Source: Tetracentron sinense (taxonomy: Eukaryota > Streptophyta > Magnoliopsida > Trochodendrales > Trochodendraceae). Taken from it: 64,000 nt of DNA. The stretch spans positions 36,837,965-36,901,964 of the forward strand of contig CM026557.1 in the NCBI GenBank assembly GCA_015143295.1, given 5' to 3'. Both the position numbers and the translations under genes were made by a program. A model generated the notes under the pieces. That model was not told where the DNA came from and ran no database searches. It was given only the letters and a program-made list of their open reading frames with translations. This document shows, one piece after another, positions 1 to 10,379 of the stretch (positions within the stretch are counted from its first letter, which is position 1; every line of letters begins with the position of its first letter).

Positions 1-3000
1 CCAGCTCCACATACGATTGTTGAAATAATTAATGTAGACTTTTTTCAGCACATTTTTCCGTTGAAGAAAAACTCAAAATTAGTGGGGGTACAAGCTCAAT
101 CAAGTACACAGAGGAAGGAACTTAAACCAACTGAAACCTCTGAACCTTGAAGGAGTTCTAGAGGAAGAGTTCCAAAAGACTTTGGTCTTGACTATGAAGT
201 ATGTTTGGTATAAAAAGATCCTACTAATACAGAAACCATGTCGTCACATGATGCTATATTTTGGAATGAAGCAATTACTGAAGAGATGAATTCTATCATG
301 TCCAACAACACCTGGTCTTTGGTGGACCTGCCTCTAGGCACCAAGACTATTGGATGTAAGTAGATCTTCAAAAGCTAAAGCCAGATGGAACAATTGACAA
401 GTATAAGGCTAGGCTTGTAGCGAAAGGTTTTATACAGCGAGAAGATTTCGATTACTTCGATACCTATGCTCTTGTAGCGAGGATATCAACTATCAGGATG
501 ATGATAGCTCTGACTGCTATTAAGAATTTGATTATCCATCAAATGAATGTGAAGACTACTTTCCTCAATGGAGATCTCGATGAAGAGATTTACATGGATT
601 AGCCAAAATGTTACATATTGCCTAGAAATGAGAAGAAAGTATGTAAGTTACTAAAGTCTTTATATAGACTCAAGCAAGCACCTAAACAGTGGTATGACAA
701 GTTTAAAAGAATCCTCCTAGCTGATGGTTACCAGGTGAATAGCGAAGATATTTGCGTTTATAGCAAATTTAATGGAGACTCCAACGTTATTATCTGCATA
801 TACTTAGATGACATGCTCATCTTCAAGACTGATCTGGAGAGTGTTTTGAACACTAAAGCATTCTTATCTTCCAACTTCGATATGAAGGATTTGGGTGAAG
901 TCGATGTTATTTTGGGAATCAAAATATTTTGAAGTGCTGATGGGATTACCCAGTCTTAGGCGAGCTACACTGAAAATATTCTCAAGAGGTTCAATCACTT
1001 CGATTGTTGACCGATTCTCACACTATATGATTCCAGCATTAAACTGACGAAGAATGAAGGCAGATGTATAGCTCAACTAGAGTACTCCCAAGTAATTGAT
1101 AGTCTTATGTACGTCATGCATTGCACCAGGCTTGACATAGCCTATGTAGTAGGAAAGTTGAGCAGATATACCAACAACCCTTCTCAAGTGCATTGGGACT
1201 CTCTTCACAGAGTTTTAAAGTATTTAAAAGGTACCATGCACGGGTTGCAATATGGGAGTTTTCCCGCTATTGTTGAAGGATACAGCGATGCGACGTGGAA
1301 TTCAGAACAAGATAAATCTACCTCAGTTACTGCTTGGATTTATACTCTGGGAGGAGGTATCATTTCATGAAATCCAAGAAGCAGACTTGTATAACTTATT
1401 CTACAATGGAATCTGAGTTTATAGCACTCTCATCTACAGGAGAGGAAACTGAGTGGCTCAGAAATGTATTGATAGACGTACCAGTATGGAGCAAGCCAGT
1501 GCCGACAATCACAATCTATTGTGATAATCAGACTGCTATGCTTAAAGCATACAACATGAATTATAATGAGAAATCCAAACAGATACGTCTAAAGCATCAA
1601 CATGTAAAGGGTCTTATTGATGATGGCGTGGTGGCCATTCAATATGTTAAGTACAAAGAAAATTTGACAGATCATTTATCCAAGTGCCTTGGAAGAGATA
1701 TAATTTCATCGACATCGAGGAGAATGATACTGAACAACCTGTAATGATATAAGACATAGTAGGAACCCTACTTAATGAGCTTCTCAAGTTCAAAGGGAGA
1801 GAACAAGCTACGGTCTTATTTATTTGTATGCACTACATTTTAATGAAAATAAGACATGTTCATTCCTATGATGTAGTAATGTAATTTATTGCAGATGTAT
1901 ATCTTACAGATGATCTCTTATATTTTGTTAAGGTAAAGAATTTTATGATAATTCTCTTAATGAGACCATGGACCTATTCAGGTCGGAGTGAGTATAGAGA
2001 CGCTCTTGATGGCTCATATTTCTGTGTGGAAGCTAGTCACTTCCTATGAGATTACAGGTAATCTCTAGAGCGCACAATAAACTAGGATTTGGCATAGACT
2101 CAAAAGTGCAAAGCTAATGTGTACAATTTACCTCTGAAAAAAGTATGTATGCGAGGTTTTTCCATATGGGTCTGTTAATTCAAGGCACGTCCACTACGTT
2201 CTCAAATTAACTTTGATTAGTTTGCACTAAGTGAAAGTTCAAACCTTAAAGGTGCTTTTATTTATGTATAGGACTTTCTAGGATGCCCATTCTATAATAA
2301 TTTAAAATAATTGTTTTATAAATCAAGTAGGGGTTTGTTGATTTTGATTTATTAAAACAAATTTTTTAATAGGTTTTAATAAAATAAAAGTTGAGTTTTA
2401 ATGATTTGGAAGAAAACCATTTGGTTGGATTTGAAATAGTGTTTTTACACTAGTGGTTTTGGGGAGAAAAAACCATGTTTTCAAAAGAAAACTGTTGGGA
2501 CTTTTATTAGTTTCACATCAGAAATTAATGAGAGTTGAAACCACTTAATAAGTAATCTCCTCTCCTTAGAGATTGTTGTCTTATGTGTGCTCACACACCA
2601 AGTGTGGGTGCACTAGCAAGGTGCATCGCACGGAGCGCGACACGCGTACGTACAGGGCAATGGGCACTATGAGGCGCACTTTGCACTTCACGAGTCGTTT
2701 GAGTCGCCTATTCTTTTTAAGAGTAGAACTCAACCCAGAAAGTCAGATCGGAGTATTCGACTAGTCCATTCGAACCAGTTGATCCTCTATCACTAAACAA
2801 AGAAGTGATCTGACTATTAGTCTAGCCAATTGAGATCGCTCTGTAACGAAACAGAGCACTGTTCGGATTTACCAAGAACAGAAGGAGAACTCGGCCAATG
2901 TAGCAATACATTGACCCTTGGGCACTGTTACCAAACAGAGCCCGTAGATAATCTGTTTCCAAATAGTGTTTCTTCGAAACTGATTCCAAAATTTTCAGAA

Positions 3001-3389
3001 TCTGGTTTACAGAATCCATACAGATCAAATTCTGGAACTGTTTCAGAATCGCTCCTAGAGAGTAATTCTGTATGGCAGTCACTTGTGATAGCCTAATTTG
3101 GTTTATACAATCTGTGTAACCAGAATAACTCAGAGCTTAACTGGAATAACAATTTGTGGGCATCCTAAAAGGAGGTTTAAGTACAGTTCCTACCAGATAG
3201 TGCAGATTTGTAGAGGAACAAATCGATTCTTGTTTAGGTTGAATTCCGGGGATAGAGTTGTCTTAATCCGTTGCACAAACTGGAGGCTCCAACTATCTTC
3301 AAGAAACGCTTGTCGCGCCTCTTAACCGAAATTGATCAAGGATATTTTGTGGTCATCGTGTGCAAGCTATTTGAAGTAATTAACCAACA
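1..3389 (+). mobile_element. Ty1/Copia retrotransposon, 3' part
   Basis: Fossil Copia element running off the left edge. From about 1 to 1744 there is Copia reverse transcriptase and RNase H similarity: the LYRLKQAPKQWYDKF segment near 660-705, the YLDDMLIF active-site region near 800-830, and the TMESEFIALSS RNase H segment near 1405-1435. About 590 bp of non-coding internal sequence then leads to the 3' LTR. The gag and integrase parts and the 5' LTR lie outside the window or are lost. The coding part is broken in several places and looks inactive and moderately old. Confidence 0.9.
2336..3389 (+). repeat. 3' LTR of the Copia element
   Basis: A purine-rich stretch at about 2325-2333 is followed by TGTTG, and the segment ends in CAACA at 3385-3389. 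This gives the inverted TG...CA ends expected of an LTR of about 1,054 bp. No second LTR copy is in the window, so the ends are inferred from termini and position downstream of pol. Open frames inside it are not credible genes. Confidence 0.6.
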
Positions 3390-3943
3390 ATTGCATGTTT
3401 TTCGACTCTTGGAATGATCACTGGATTGGTAGGAGAGGCTAAGGACAAGCATTTCACATTTCAGTGTAACAGCAGTTGTAAAGTGATGATGCAATACTCA
3501 ATAATCTGTAAATTTTGGGAAGTAAAGTTCTCATTTTTCTCAAAAAGGTCTCTGTTCGTGATCTCATATGGGCACATCTTTCGAATGAAAATTGTAAATT
3601 CTCATAGTGTTCATAATCATATTGAGGAATTTAAGGGTCCTTGTTATCCTGAACCCTTCCATTTTGTTGTAAAGTGAATCTGCAACAGATTTTATATCTG
3701 AATAAACTGCTCAAAACTATGTGTTACATCTTTAAAGTTTAAACAAGCTTGTTACAACTAAAATAGTATATGCATTAAACAAGCTTTTACTCATTGATAA
3801 TAATGCACTAGTGATTAACCCATTCAGTTCTGTTGAGGAAAATTGCAAAATGTCGTACTCATTTAGAGGAAACAACCCTCTGAATCAGCTTCTCTTATGA
3901 AATTAGCTCATCTGATATATCATTTAAGCAGGTCAAACTCTTG
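3390..3943. other. Unique-looking intergenic stretch
   Basis: AT-rich flank of the Copia LTR. An 87-codon open frame on the plus strand (3414-3677) shows no recognisable domain and is probably chance. Nothing else is supported. Confidence 0.4.
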
Positions 3944-4100
3944 AGAAGGTGGTTAAGGGGCACCTCATAGAGGGGAGATCCGGGGTTGGATCCTCGGGGG
4001 CAATCCCAATTAAGTGTACGATAGTGCTAATCGGAATCCTCAATGAGAGCCAGACTAATGAATTTTGAGCCTTTTCTAGATTGGCTGACAAATTGTTTTC
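3944..4100 (+). mobile_element. tRNA-derived SINE (probable)
   Basis: An RNA polymerase III A-box-like TGGTTAAGGGG at 3950-3960 is followed about 24 bases on by a B-box-like GGTTGGATCC at 3984-3993, the spacing of a tRNA-type promoter. The region reads like the tRNA head of a plant SINE. Tail and target-site duplication are not clear, so the right end is approximate. Confidence 0.45.
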
Positions 4101-4641
4101 TAATCTCAAAGCAGTTTCAAACTAGAGGGAGATATATACGGTCTCCCATTCATCCATTCTGGTTTGGAGAATCTACATAGAACTCATTCCTTAATGGGAC
4201 TAGTTTTTAAATCTTTTTTGGGGGATTGGCAGTGGCCCGAGTCGGGTCATTACTCTCAACTTAGCCTAACCCATTTTTATAAACTAGTTGAAAAGTGCAA
4301 ACGATCATAATCCAATAAGGACCCACAAAATATTTTAAATTATATAACAGCATTTACACTAAAATATTAATATTTAATAAAAAAAAATTTAGGGTATACT
4401 TATATCTTAATTTATCAATAACAAGGTATTGTGGTCAGGTTTTGGGTTCCCCAACCCGGCTTAGGATTGTCTCCGAAGCCAGAAAGGTGGTCTCGGGCAT
4501 CCATACATCATGCGACAGGTGGCCTTAAAAAGGGTAGAAGTAATTTCATTTTCTCCCCATGATTTTGACTTCTCCCTACTTGATATCTCTCTCCCTTTTT
4601 CTCTTTTTCTCATCCATTTATCGCCACATGTCCTCTAGTGT

Positions 4642-4684
4642 GTGGAGAAATCAAAATCATGGACCATGATTTTGACTTCTCCAC
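4642..4684. repeat. 43-bp near-perfect palindrome
   Basis: Two 21-base arms (4642-4662 and 4664-4684) are reverse complements at 20 of 21 positions with a single-base centre. The palindrome is flanked by direct copies of CCACATGTCCTCTA (about 4624 and 4684). A further copy of the right arm occurs at about 4556-4575. It looks like a fold-back repeat remnant rather than a gene signal. Confidence 0.75.
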
Positions 4685-5039
4685 CACATGTCCTCTATTT
4701 TGTGGACACCCGGGAGGAGCCTTTCTGGCCTCGCCAGAGAGAATCCGAGGCCCCCCAAACCCAACCCTCTTCAAAAAACAAACCGTTCCATTAGGTCAAC
4801 CCAAACCTGTGAAAAGTTGGATAGATTGACAGGTTGGATGAGAAATTGCCACCCCTCATATTTTATTGCAGTTATCCAATAAATTCTCTTTGCAGAAGTG
4901 GAGCATTTGAGAGTTCCTGGATATGCTTGAACATGTCTCCCTAAAGATGGACAAAGTCAACTCAGACAGGCTAAGACAATGAAATATTCTCCGGCTAGTG
5001 CAATGTTTTGGCAGCCATTACTAGTCTTCCTTCTGCACC

Positions 5040-5236
5040 CAAATGTAATCAGAAGCTATTGCTATAAGAGAAACCTAAGCTTTGGTAATAGAATCTAAGG
5101 GTGAAGCTCGAGTTGCACACAAAGGTTTTAGGCTTAGCCTCTTCAACTTAATTGGAATTTTAGACAACAATAATACGAGATATGCAAACAAGGTAGCTCA
5201 TAAGTTAGCTACAGAGGCAGTTAAGTATCGTGGATG
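5040..5236 (+). mobile_element. LINE RNase H-like relic
   Basis: A plus-strand reading ending near 5236 contains NKVAHKLATEAVKYRG, resembling the end of the RNase H domain carried by plant L1-type LINEs (the usual form is N..AH.LA..A). Only this tail is recognisable and no poly(A) tail is clear. Tentative call. Confidence 0.35.
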
Positions 5237-5288
5237 AAGTCCTATCTTCAATGGCTTTTTCTGATGTTAGAAAATACCTACCTCCCCA

Positions 5289-5458
5289 GAGTCTTGATGT
5301 ATTCTTTTGTCCTGATAATGATATTTTCATTTGCCCGAAAGGAAGACAATGAATCCAGCAATGCAAATGATGTCTTGATGTATTCTTTTGTCCTAATAAT
5401 GACATTTTTATCAGTAAGTACAAAGGTAAGAGATGAGATATCTAGCAATGCAAATGGC
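5289..5458. repeat. Tandem duplication, about 84-bp unit x2
   Basis: GTCTTGATGTATTCTTTTGT begins near 5290 and again near 5373, and AGCAATGCAAATG recurs near 5357 and 5442. This gives two diverged copies of an approximately 84-bp unit. The small open frames across it are repeat-derived. Confidence 0.7.
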
Positions 5459-5762
5459 GGGTAATGAATCCAACTCAAAAAGTAAGTTGTTATGAAACTA
5501 AACATCGTGGAGCCTGCATTTCAACCATTTTATTTAAATACGAATGTTAAAATCTACTATTTCGTTGGACATATTGTTCAATATCACACCACCACTATGA
5601 CAATTTGATGGAGAATATTTCTACAATCAAGGAAATGATCAAGGCATAGATTCCAGTAAACGGGATTCACGATTATGACTTTTACATAGCAATGGAATCT
5701 CCAAGGAAGACTGACTGTCCACATGAGCCTCAAGATAGGAAAAACATCCTGAGGCTTAACTT

Positions 5763-6007
5763 GCCATGCATTTCCACTATGTAACCAAATGCCGGTCCTC
5801 ATTGATCCCCGCCCCCCTTTTTAGCACCCATTAACTGTGGTTAAAATTCACTCACCCCTATGATTCATCTATTTAACCTTGATTTTTAGAAAAAAGTAAA
5901 AATAAAATATTAACTTTAAGTAGGTTAAGTTTAACCAAAAACTTAATCAGAGTTGAAGGGGATGAAATGAGAAGGCATTTGATTCTGTAGTCAAATGCGG
6001 GGTGGGC
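5763..6007. mobile_element. MITE family A, copy 1
   Basis: About 245 bp. The left end (GCATTTCCACTATGTAACC...) is an imperfect inverted match to the right end (..CATTTGATTCTGTAGTCAAATGC). The interior has the TTAACTGTGGTTAAAATTCA motif shared with other MITEs here. A second copy with the same boundaries is at 17186-17407, which supports the call. Target-site duplications are not clear. Confidence 0.7.
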
Positions 6008-7092
6008 TAGTCCTTACTCTTTTTGAAACTGTTCACGTGAAGACTTTGATCTTAAACAGGGTGGGTGTAGGCTTTCAAATGATCTTAGTCAAGAAATATG
6101 ATGGTCTAGGATCAACAAGATTTATAAGAAGCAACTTGAGCAAGAAAAAGTCATTTGTTTCTAAGGTCCAGAGCCCAGATTCTACTTTTTTTTAATGCAT
6201 ATTTTTGGTCCTTTAGAGAGGAAGCCAACTGTGAAAGAAAAAAGAAGGCAAAACCAGGACAAATCTATTTTGTAAATACATTTCATTTTTGATATTTATA
6301 ATAAAAAGAGAGCAAAGCATATTGATAGCTAATAATAATCCCAATCAATAATTAAAGACTGGGAATCATGGATGCATGTAGTCTTTCAAGTATAGAATGA
6401 TGTATGGCATAGATGGGATGACATACCTTAGTAATGCAAATGAAGGACTCTCCACCAGAACTCACGAGCCTCAAGAAATCAACCATTAAAATTACTGTCG
6501 ATCTGAACCTGCTTGAGTCATAGGGAATTATGATGCCAGGAGGATACATACGGTTTAAGAATTCCTAATCTTGGATTTCAAGGTCTTGTGCAGGATCTTC
6601 TTCTTACAGTTTAATGCAATTTTCTATACATCTATTGCTCCTGAGCTACTTATATGTCTATGGTTTCAGTCATGCTCTAATGAAGATTTTCTAAATTTGA
6701 GATGCCAAATTGGAGGAGAGAATAAGAGAAGGTGTGAAACATTGTGAGTCTGTGACGGGCAACCAAATATGTATTTAACAACAATTTTTCTATGTACAAC
6801 TTTACAGAGAGCCCTAAATAAACTTCGAAAGTTGAGAGCATAGTTATTTACATGATATGCACCTAACAAGAAGCCAATATGACTCAAACTACTTAATACA
6901 TATATAGACAACTGAACCATGATCGTGAGCTCCTCCACCATAAAATTTCAACTCAATTGAGACGAGAGAATGAGATATATTATGCTTTGGATAAGTGCTG
7001 CAATGCCACATTGGATGAACTGCCGAAATTTCCTTGCCTGTTTTTTTTTTTTTCTTTTATAACTCATGATCTATATGTTTTGTCTGTACGTG
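6008..7092. other. 3' flank of the PLA2-family gene
   Basis: AT-rich sequence downstream of the minus-strand PLA2-family stop codon. It should contain the 3' UTR (just below 7093) and the poly(A) site. I could not place the poly(A) site, and no other gene is seen. Confidence 0.4.
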
Positions 7093-7919
7093 CTAGCTTT
7101 TCCATTTCACATTCCCAAGCCATCCAAATCCAATTAATGATTCTCCTGTCTGTATCCTCACGAGTTGCCTTCTGTAGGGTATAATAATATTCCTGAGGCC
7201 TGCATTTGCCAGGGAAAAAAACATTGAACACAATAAAGTACTCATCAACATGAAAAACATAAAACATAGCTTCACATAAGGGAGGAGTAGGAAGTAAAAT
7301 GCAATATCAGAGTGCTGCAAGTACCTGTAATGCACATTGTCTTATAAAGATGAGCAATTCGAGCATCTCCTTTTGTACTCATACGAGGTCTCTCTAAGCA
7401 CTCAAGAAATGCTAGGTCTGCCTTCAGAAGCTTAGCTTGATCGTGACTATCATAACCAATGTCGTGGCAATAGCAGCAAAAATCCAACCAGTCAATTGGG
7501 CGTTGGTCCCACAAAAGAGTGCCATTATCTTTCCCACTCGACCAGTTGGGCCCACAGTAATGCCCATATCGCGGAAAGAACTGTGAAAGGAAGGCTCTTG
7601 CACCATTATGCCAGGGGACCTTGGCTACATAGGGTCTGAATAGAGGGACATAACATCCGCCACCAGACTCAAGAGTTCCATGTGGCCGTGCTCGTCTTTG
7701 CAACTCTCTATTTACTGTGTGTGGCATTCGCCGCGTATCCCCACTATTGATAGCCCAAGGAACTATGGACAAGAGGGACCATCCCCAGATCTTGATCTTA
7801 AAAAAAGCCAATTGTTTCGACGATTCCATCACTGAGCCAGCAGACTTCAGTGTGGATCTCAGATCCATATTTGAATTGATTCCAAACCAAGGAATATTAT
7901 TAAGGAACCCCAAGTTCAT
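7093..7919 (-). CDS. Phospholipase A2-family protein (two coding exons)
   Basis: Minus-strand gene with coding exons 7325-7919 and 7093-7199. The donor ACAG|GTACTTG and acceptor AAATGCAG|GCCTC join in frame (595 + 107 = 702 nt, 233 aa plus stop). The protein starts MNLGFLNNIPWFGIN. At residues of about 125-165 it carries a PLA2 calcium-loop-like YCGPNWSSG and the catalytic-type CCYCHDIGYD with the His-Asp pair, in a Cys-rich context. It then has LLKADLAFLECL and ends in LIGFGWLGNVKWKS. It resembles the uncharacterised plant PLA2-family protein group that includes Arabidopsis At4g29070 (from memory), not the short secreted PLA2s. The N-terminus is not an obvious cleavable signal peptide. Hydrolysis of phospholipid sn-2 esters is expected from the fold but unproven. 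The reading frame is intact. Confidence 0.88.
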
Positions 7920-7927
7920 GGGGGCAT
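7916..7927 (-). promoter_or_regulatory. Minimal uORF overlapping the PLA2-family start codon
   Basis: In the leader, ATG-CCC-CCA-TGA (7927 down to 7916) encodes Met-Pro-Pro and stops. Its TGA shares two bases with the main ATG at 7919-7917 (the ATGA arrangement). Such an overlap could lower or condition initiation at the main start by forcing reinitiation or leaky scanning. The sequence is clear; the effect is inferred. Confidence 0.6.
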
Positions 7928-7998
7928 ATGAGATTTCTCACCAAATGATAAACCCAACCCTCTAACACGTCACTGGTTTGGAAAATCCCCAATTAGTC

Positions 7999-8328
7999 CT
8001 GAAAGAGAAAGCATAATTATAGCTAATTTCTCATCATTTATAAAGAACAGATTTTTCGACAAAATATTTCACTGAATCTATAAATTCACATCCCCCTTCT
8101 CATCAAGAAACCCTAGAACGTGATCTCACTCGTTCATCAACTTAAATTTTTTTTTTTTTTTTTAAATCGCAATTATAGCACCAAAAACAACATGAAATTC
8201 AAGAACAAATCCACAAACCCTAATTTTGAAAGATCACCTGTTTGGAAATCCAAAAATAGGTATTATCTATCATGAAATGAAATCATCAAGGAATAAATAA
8301 ATAAGAAGCCAAAATATTGAAAGATTAC
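7999..8328 (-). other. Probable 5'-UTR intron of the PLA2-family gene
   Basis: On the minus strand a consensus donor (AAACAG|GTAATC, intron starting at 8328) and a pyrimidine-led acceptor (TTCTCTTTCAG|GACTAATT, intron ending at 7999) bracket 330 bp upstream of the start codon. A near copy of the donor context (AAACAGGTGATC) lies about 85 bp further in. Inferred from signals only; transcript data would settle it. Confidence 0.45.
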
Positions 8329-8700
8329 CTGTTTGAAATGAAAAAAAGCAGTCGAAAAATGATCCAAATCGAAACAAGTTCTGGAGCCACCGTACCCTAA
8401 ATCTGTAGGAACATGAAATCTGTGGAAACAGAAGACGATAACAGTCTTATTGAAGATTTTTTTTTAAAAAAAATCTCTGAGTAAACACCGACACTCGCTC
8501 TCTCTCTATCACCAAGCTTTCGAAAAGCGTGTGGATTTCTCTTATCTTCTTCGGCTGAGTGGGCGCGACCGAATGGGACCCAATCTCTGCCTCCCAATAA
8601 CGGCACGAGAAAGAACACAGAAACGAAAAAGAGACCTTTCATCCTTTTCTCTTTCTCAAGAAACGCTGCTGGGCTAGCGACTGTTCTGCCTTCTCTATCT
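8329..8700 (-). promoter_or_regulatory. Probable leader exon of the PLA2-family gene
   Basis: Pyrimidine/purine-biased, less AT-rich sequence between the inferred 5'-UTR intron and the MITE upstream. It probably holds the non-coding first exon and the transcription start. The 81-codon minus-strand frame here (8397-8642) has no recognisable domain and is likely leader or chance. Confidence 0.35.
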
Positions 8701-8935
8701 ATTCACATTGGATCACAGTCAATTGAGATTGAATTCAGAGTTCAATGGCACCCATAGGTCAACACGTGTCCCTTATAACCCTTATTAACTGTAGTCAAAA
8801 TTCATTAACCCATGCGATTCAATAACATAACCTTTATTTTTAGAACTATATTTAAAATAAGAGTTAAAAATTTGTAACCATAGTTAAATATCTTTTTTCT
8901 CCTAAAAACTAAGGTTATATTGTTAATCCCGAGCT
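8700..8935. mobile_element. MITE-like repeat upstream of the PLA2-family gene
   Basis: It carries the same ordered motifs as other MITEs in the window: an attCAGAGTTCAATgg start, ACACGTGTCCC at 8762-8772, TTAACTGTAGTCAAAATTCATTAACCC, and an AACCTTTATTTTTAGAA stretch. It sits immediately upstream of the PLA2-family leader. It contains a CACGTG (G-box core) at 8763-8768 and a minus-strand TATAAGG near 8772-8778. Confidence 0.55.
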
Positions 8936-9414
8936 GGACAAGTCCTATCGAGATGATGATATTTTTTTTCTATGCTAAATACCAACCTAACAGATGATCA
9001 ATTGAGTTATTTAAAATAAAATAAAGTAAAACAAAGTATAATAATAAAATTAAATAAAATAAAACCTTCTTGACAATAAAGTAAGGATGTAATTAAAGTG
9101 TCAGAGATATTCACAGTATTAGAGTTAGGAAATTAACCAATTAAATACTTAGAGTTTAGGTTTCAAGGGAGTAAGATAGAATTTTAAGGAGTTGGAGTTA
9201 GGGTAAGCAAGGTCAGCCCTAACCTGTCCTTACTTATAAGGGCAAGGTTACATGTATCCTTATTTAAAAGTTTTTTTTTACTGGCCAAACTGTAATACAA
9301 TCTCCCTGGACATTACTATTTAGAGAAGTATTCCTCTTTTCCGGCTAGGAGTGAAAAATATTGCTCTTACAAAACCCCATAACATTCCTTAAGCTATCGT
9401 TAACAAGTTTTAAT

Positions 9415-9535
9415 TAGGGGTGACAATTGGACCAAGTTTAGGTTTCAAAGCCTCTGTAAATGTGTCAAGCTTCGAGGCTGGACTATTCATAAATCACTAA
9501 AATTCAAGCCCATACTTAGCCTATTGTCACCTTTA
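9415..9535. mobile_element. 121-bp hAT-type MITE with perfect 8-bp target-site duplication
   Basis: The ends TAGGGGTGACAATTGG and (reverse complement of the right end) TAAAGGTGACAATAGG form terminal inverted repeats. The element is bounded by identical 8-bp copies of GTTTTAAT at 9407-9414 and 9536-9543, the target-site length of hAT transposons. It has no coding capacity. Confidence 0.88.
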
Positions 9536-9543
9536 GTTTTAAT

Positions 9544-10180
9544 TCTAATTGTTAAATTTTTTATTAATTTTTTTCTTTAAAAATTAAGGTCAGATGTTTT
9601 AACTCTAAGAGTAGGTGAATCTTAACCTCAAAGAGTTACAAGGGGACACGTGCCAAAAAAGGGAGGGATGAGACGTCTTCCTTCGTTCCACTAGTGAGAA
9701 GTGATTATTTCTTAAGAGATTTAGGATTTACTCTGATTGGGGCAAAGTAAAATAGCCTTTCCAAGTCATCACATGTCCCATTGAATTCCTTTTTGATCAT
9801 AATTAAAATTTGCGAACCCTTAAGGGTATTTTAAAAAAATCTAACTTAGTTTTGAAAAAATAAAATAAATTAATCACAAGAATTAAAACTTCTTAACTAC
9901 ACTTTGAGTGTTAAGCCAAAGTAATCGGGCTCTTATTAAGGGGAGAGCGGCAAAATTTAGAGTGATCTCATAGGACGAGTCCCACAACCACAAGCATGGA
10001 CCAAGGTTTACTAAATTAAAGTGAAGGTTTTTGTTTTTTCTAAAAACCAAGATCGAATTGCTTAACGCTAGGGGTGAGTGAATCTTAACCACAATTGGCT
10101 ATGATCTCATCTCCAACAAATCCTAGCTGCTCCAGATATTCCTATGCAGTGCGTCAGACACAGAAAACTGTGAGTTGGGA
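9544..10180. other. MITE debris
   Basis: Non-coding sequence with fragments of the motif order seen in the window's MITEs: GGTGAATCTTAACC near 9614 and 10076, ACACGTG near 9646, and TAGGGGTGAGTGAATCTTAAC near 10070. These look like eroded or rearranged copies. No gene seen. Confidence 0.4.
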
Positions 10181-10198
10181 TCACACTCAATCGCAATC

Positions 10199-10373
10199 GC
10201 GAGTTCAATCGCACTCACTAGTCAACGTGTGTCCCTTTTAATTCTCATTAACTTTGGTTAAGATTCATTAACTCTTAAGATTCAACAATCTAACCTTAAT
10301 TTTTAGAAAATAAAAAAAAAATTACCAGAGTTAAAAAGACAATTAAAGAGCTCTGAGTGCGATTGAACTCTCC
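10199..10373. mobile_element. MITE family B
   Basis: The left end GCGAGTTCAATCGCACTCAC is the inverse of the right end GAGTGCGATTGAACTCTCC. The interior has the shared GTTAAGATTCATTAACTC and CCTTAATTTTTAGAAAA motifs. It is about 175 bp long and non-coding. A related, degraded copy is at about 25170-25345. Confidence 0.7.
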
Positions 10374-10379
10374 AGTGAT

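Noticed and set aside
2573-3325. Overlapping open frames on both strands (63-88 codons)
   Set aside because: They lie within the Copia LTR and have no domain similarity.
8397-8642. 81-codon minus-strand frame with a hydrophobic start, upstream of the PLA2-family gene
   Set aside because: It looks like a signal peptide at first, but the rest is low-complexity leader or promoter DNA with no recognisable domain, and it lies in the expected 5' UTR.
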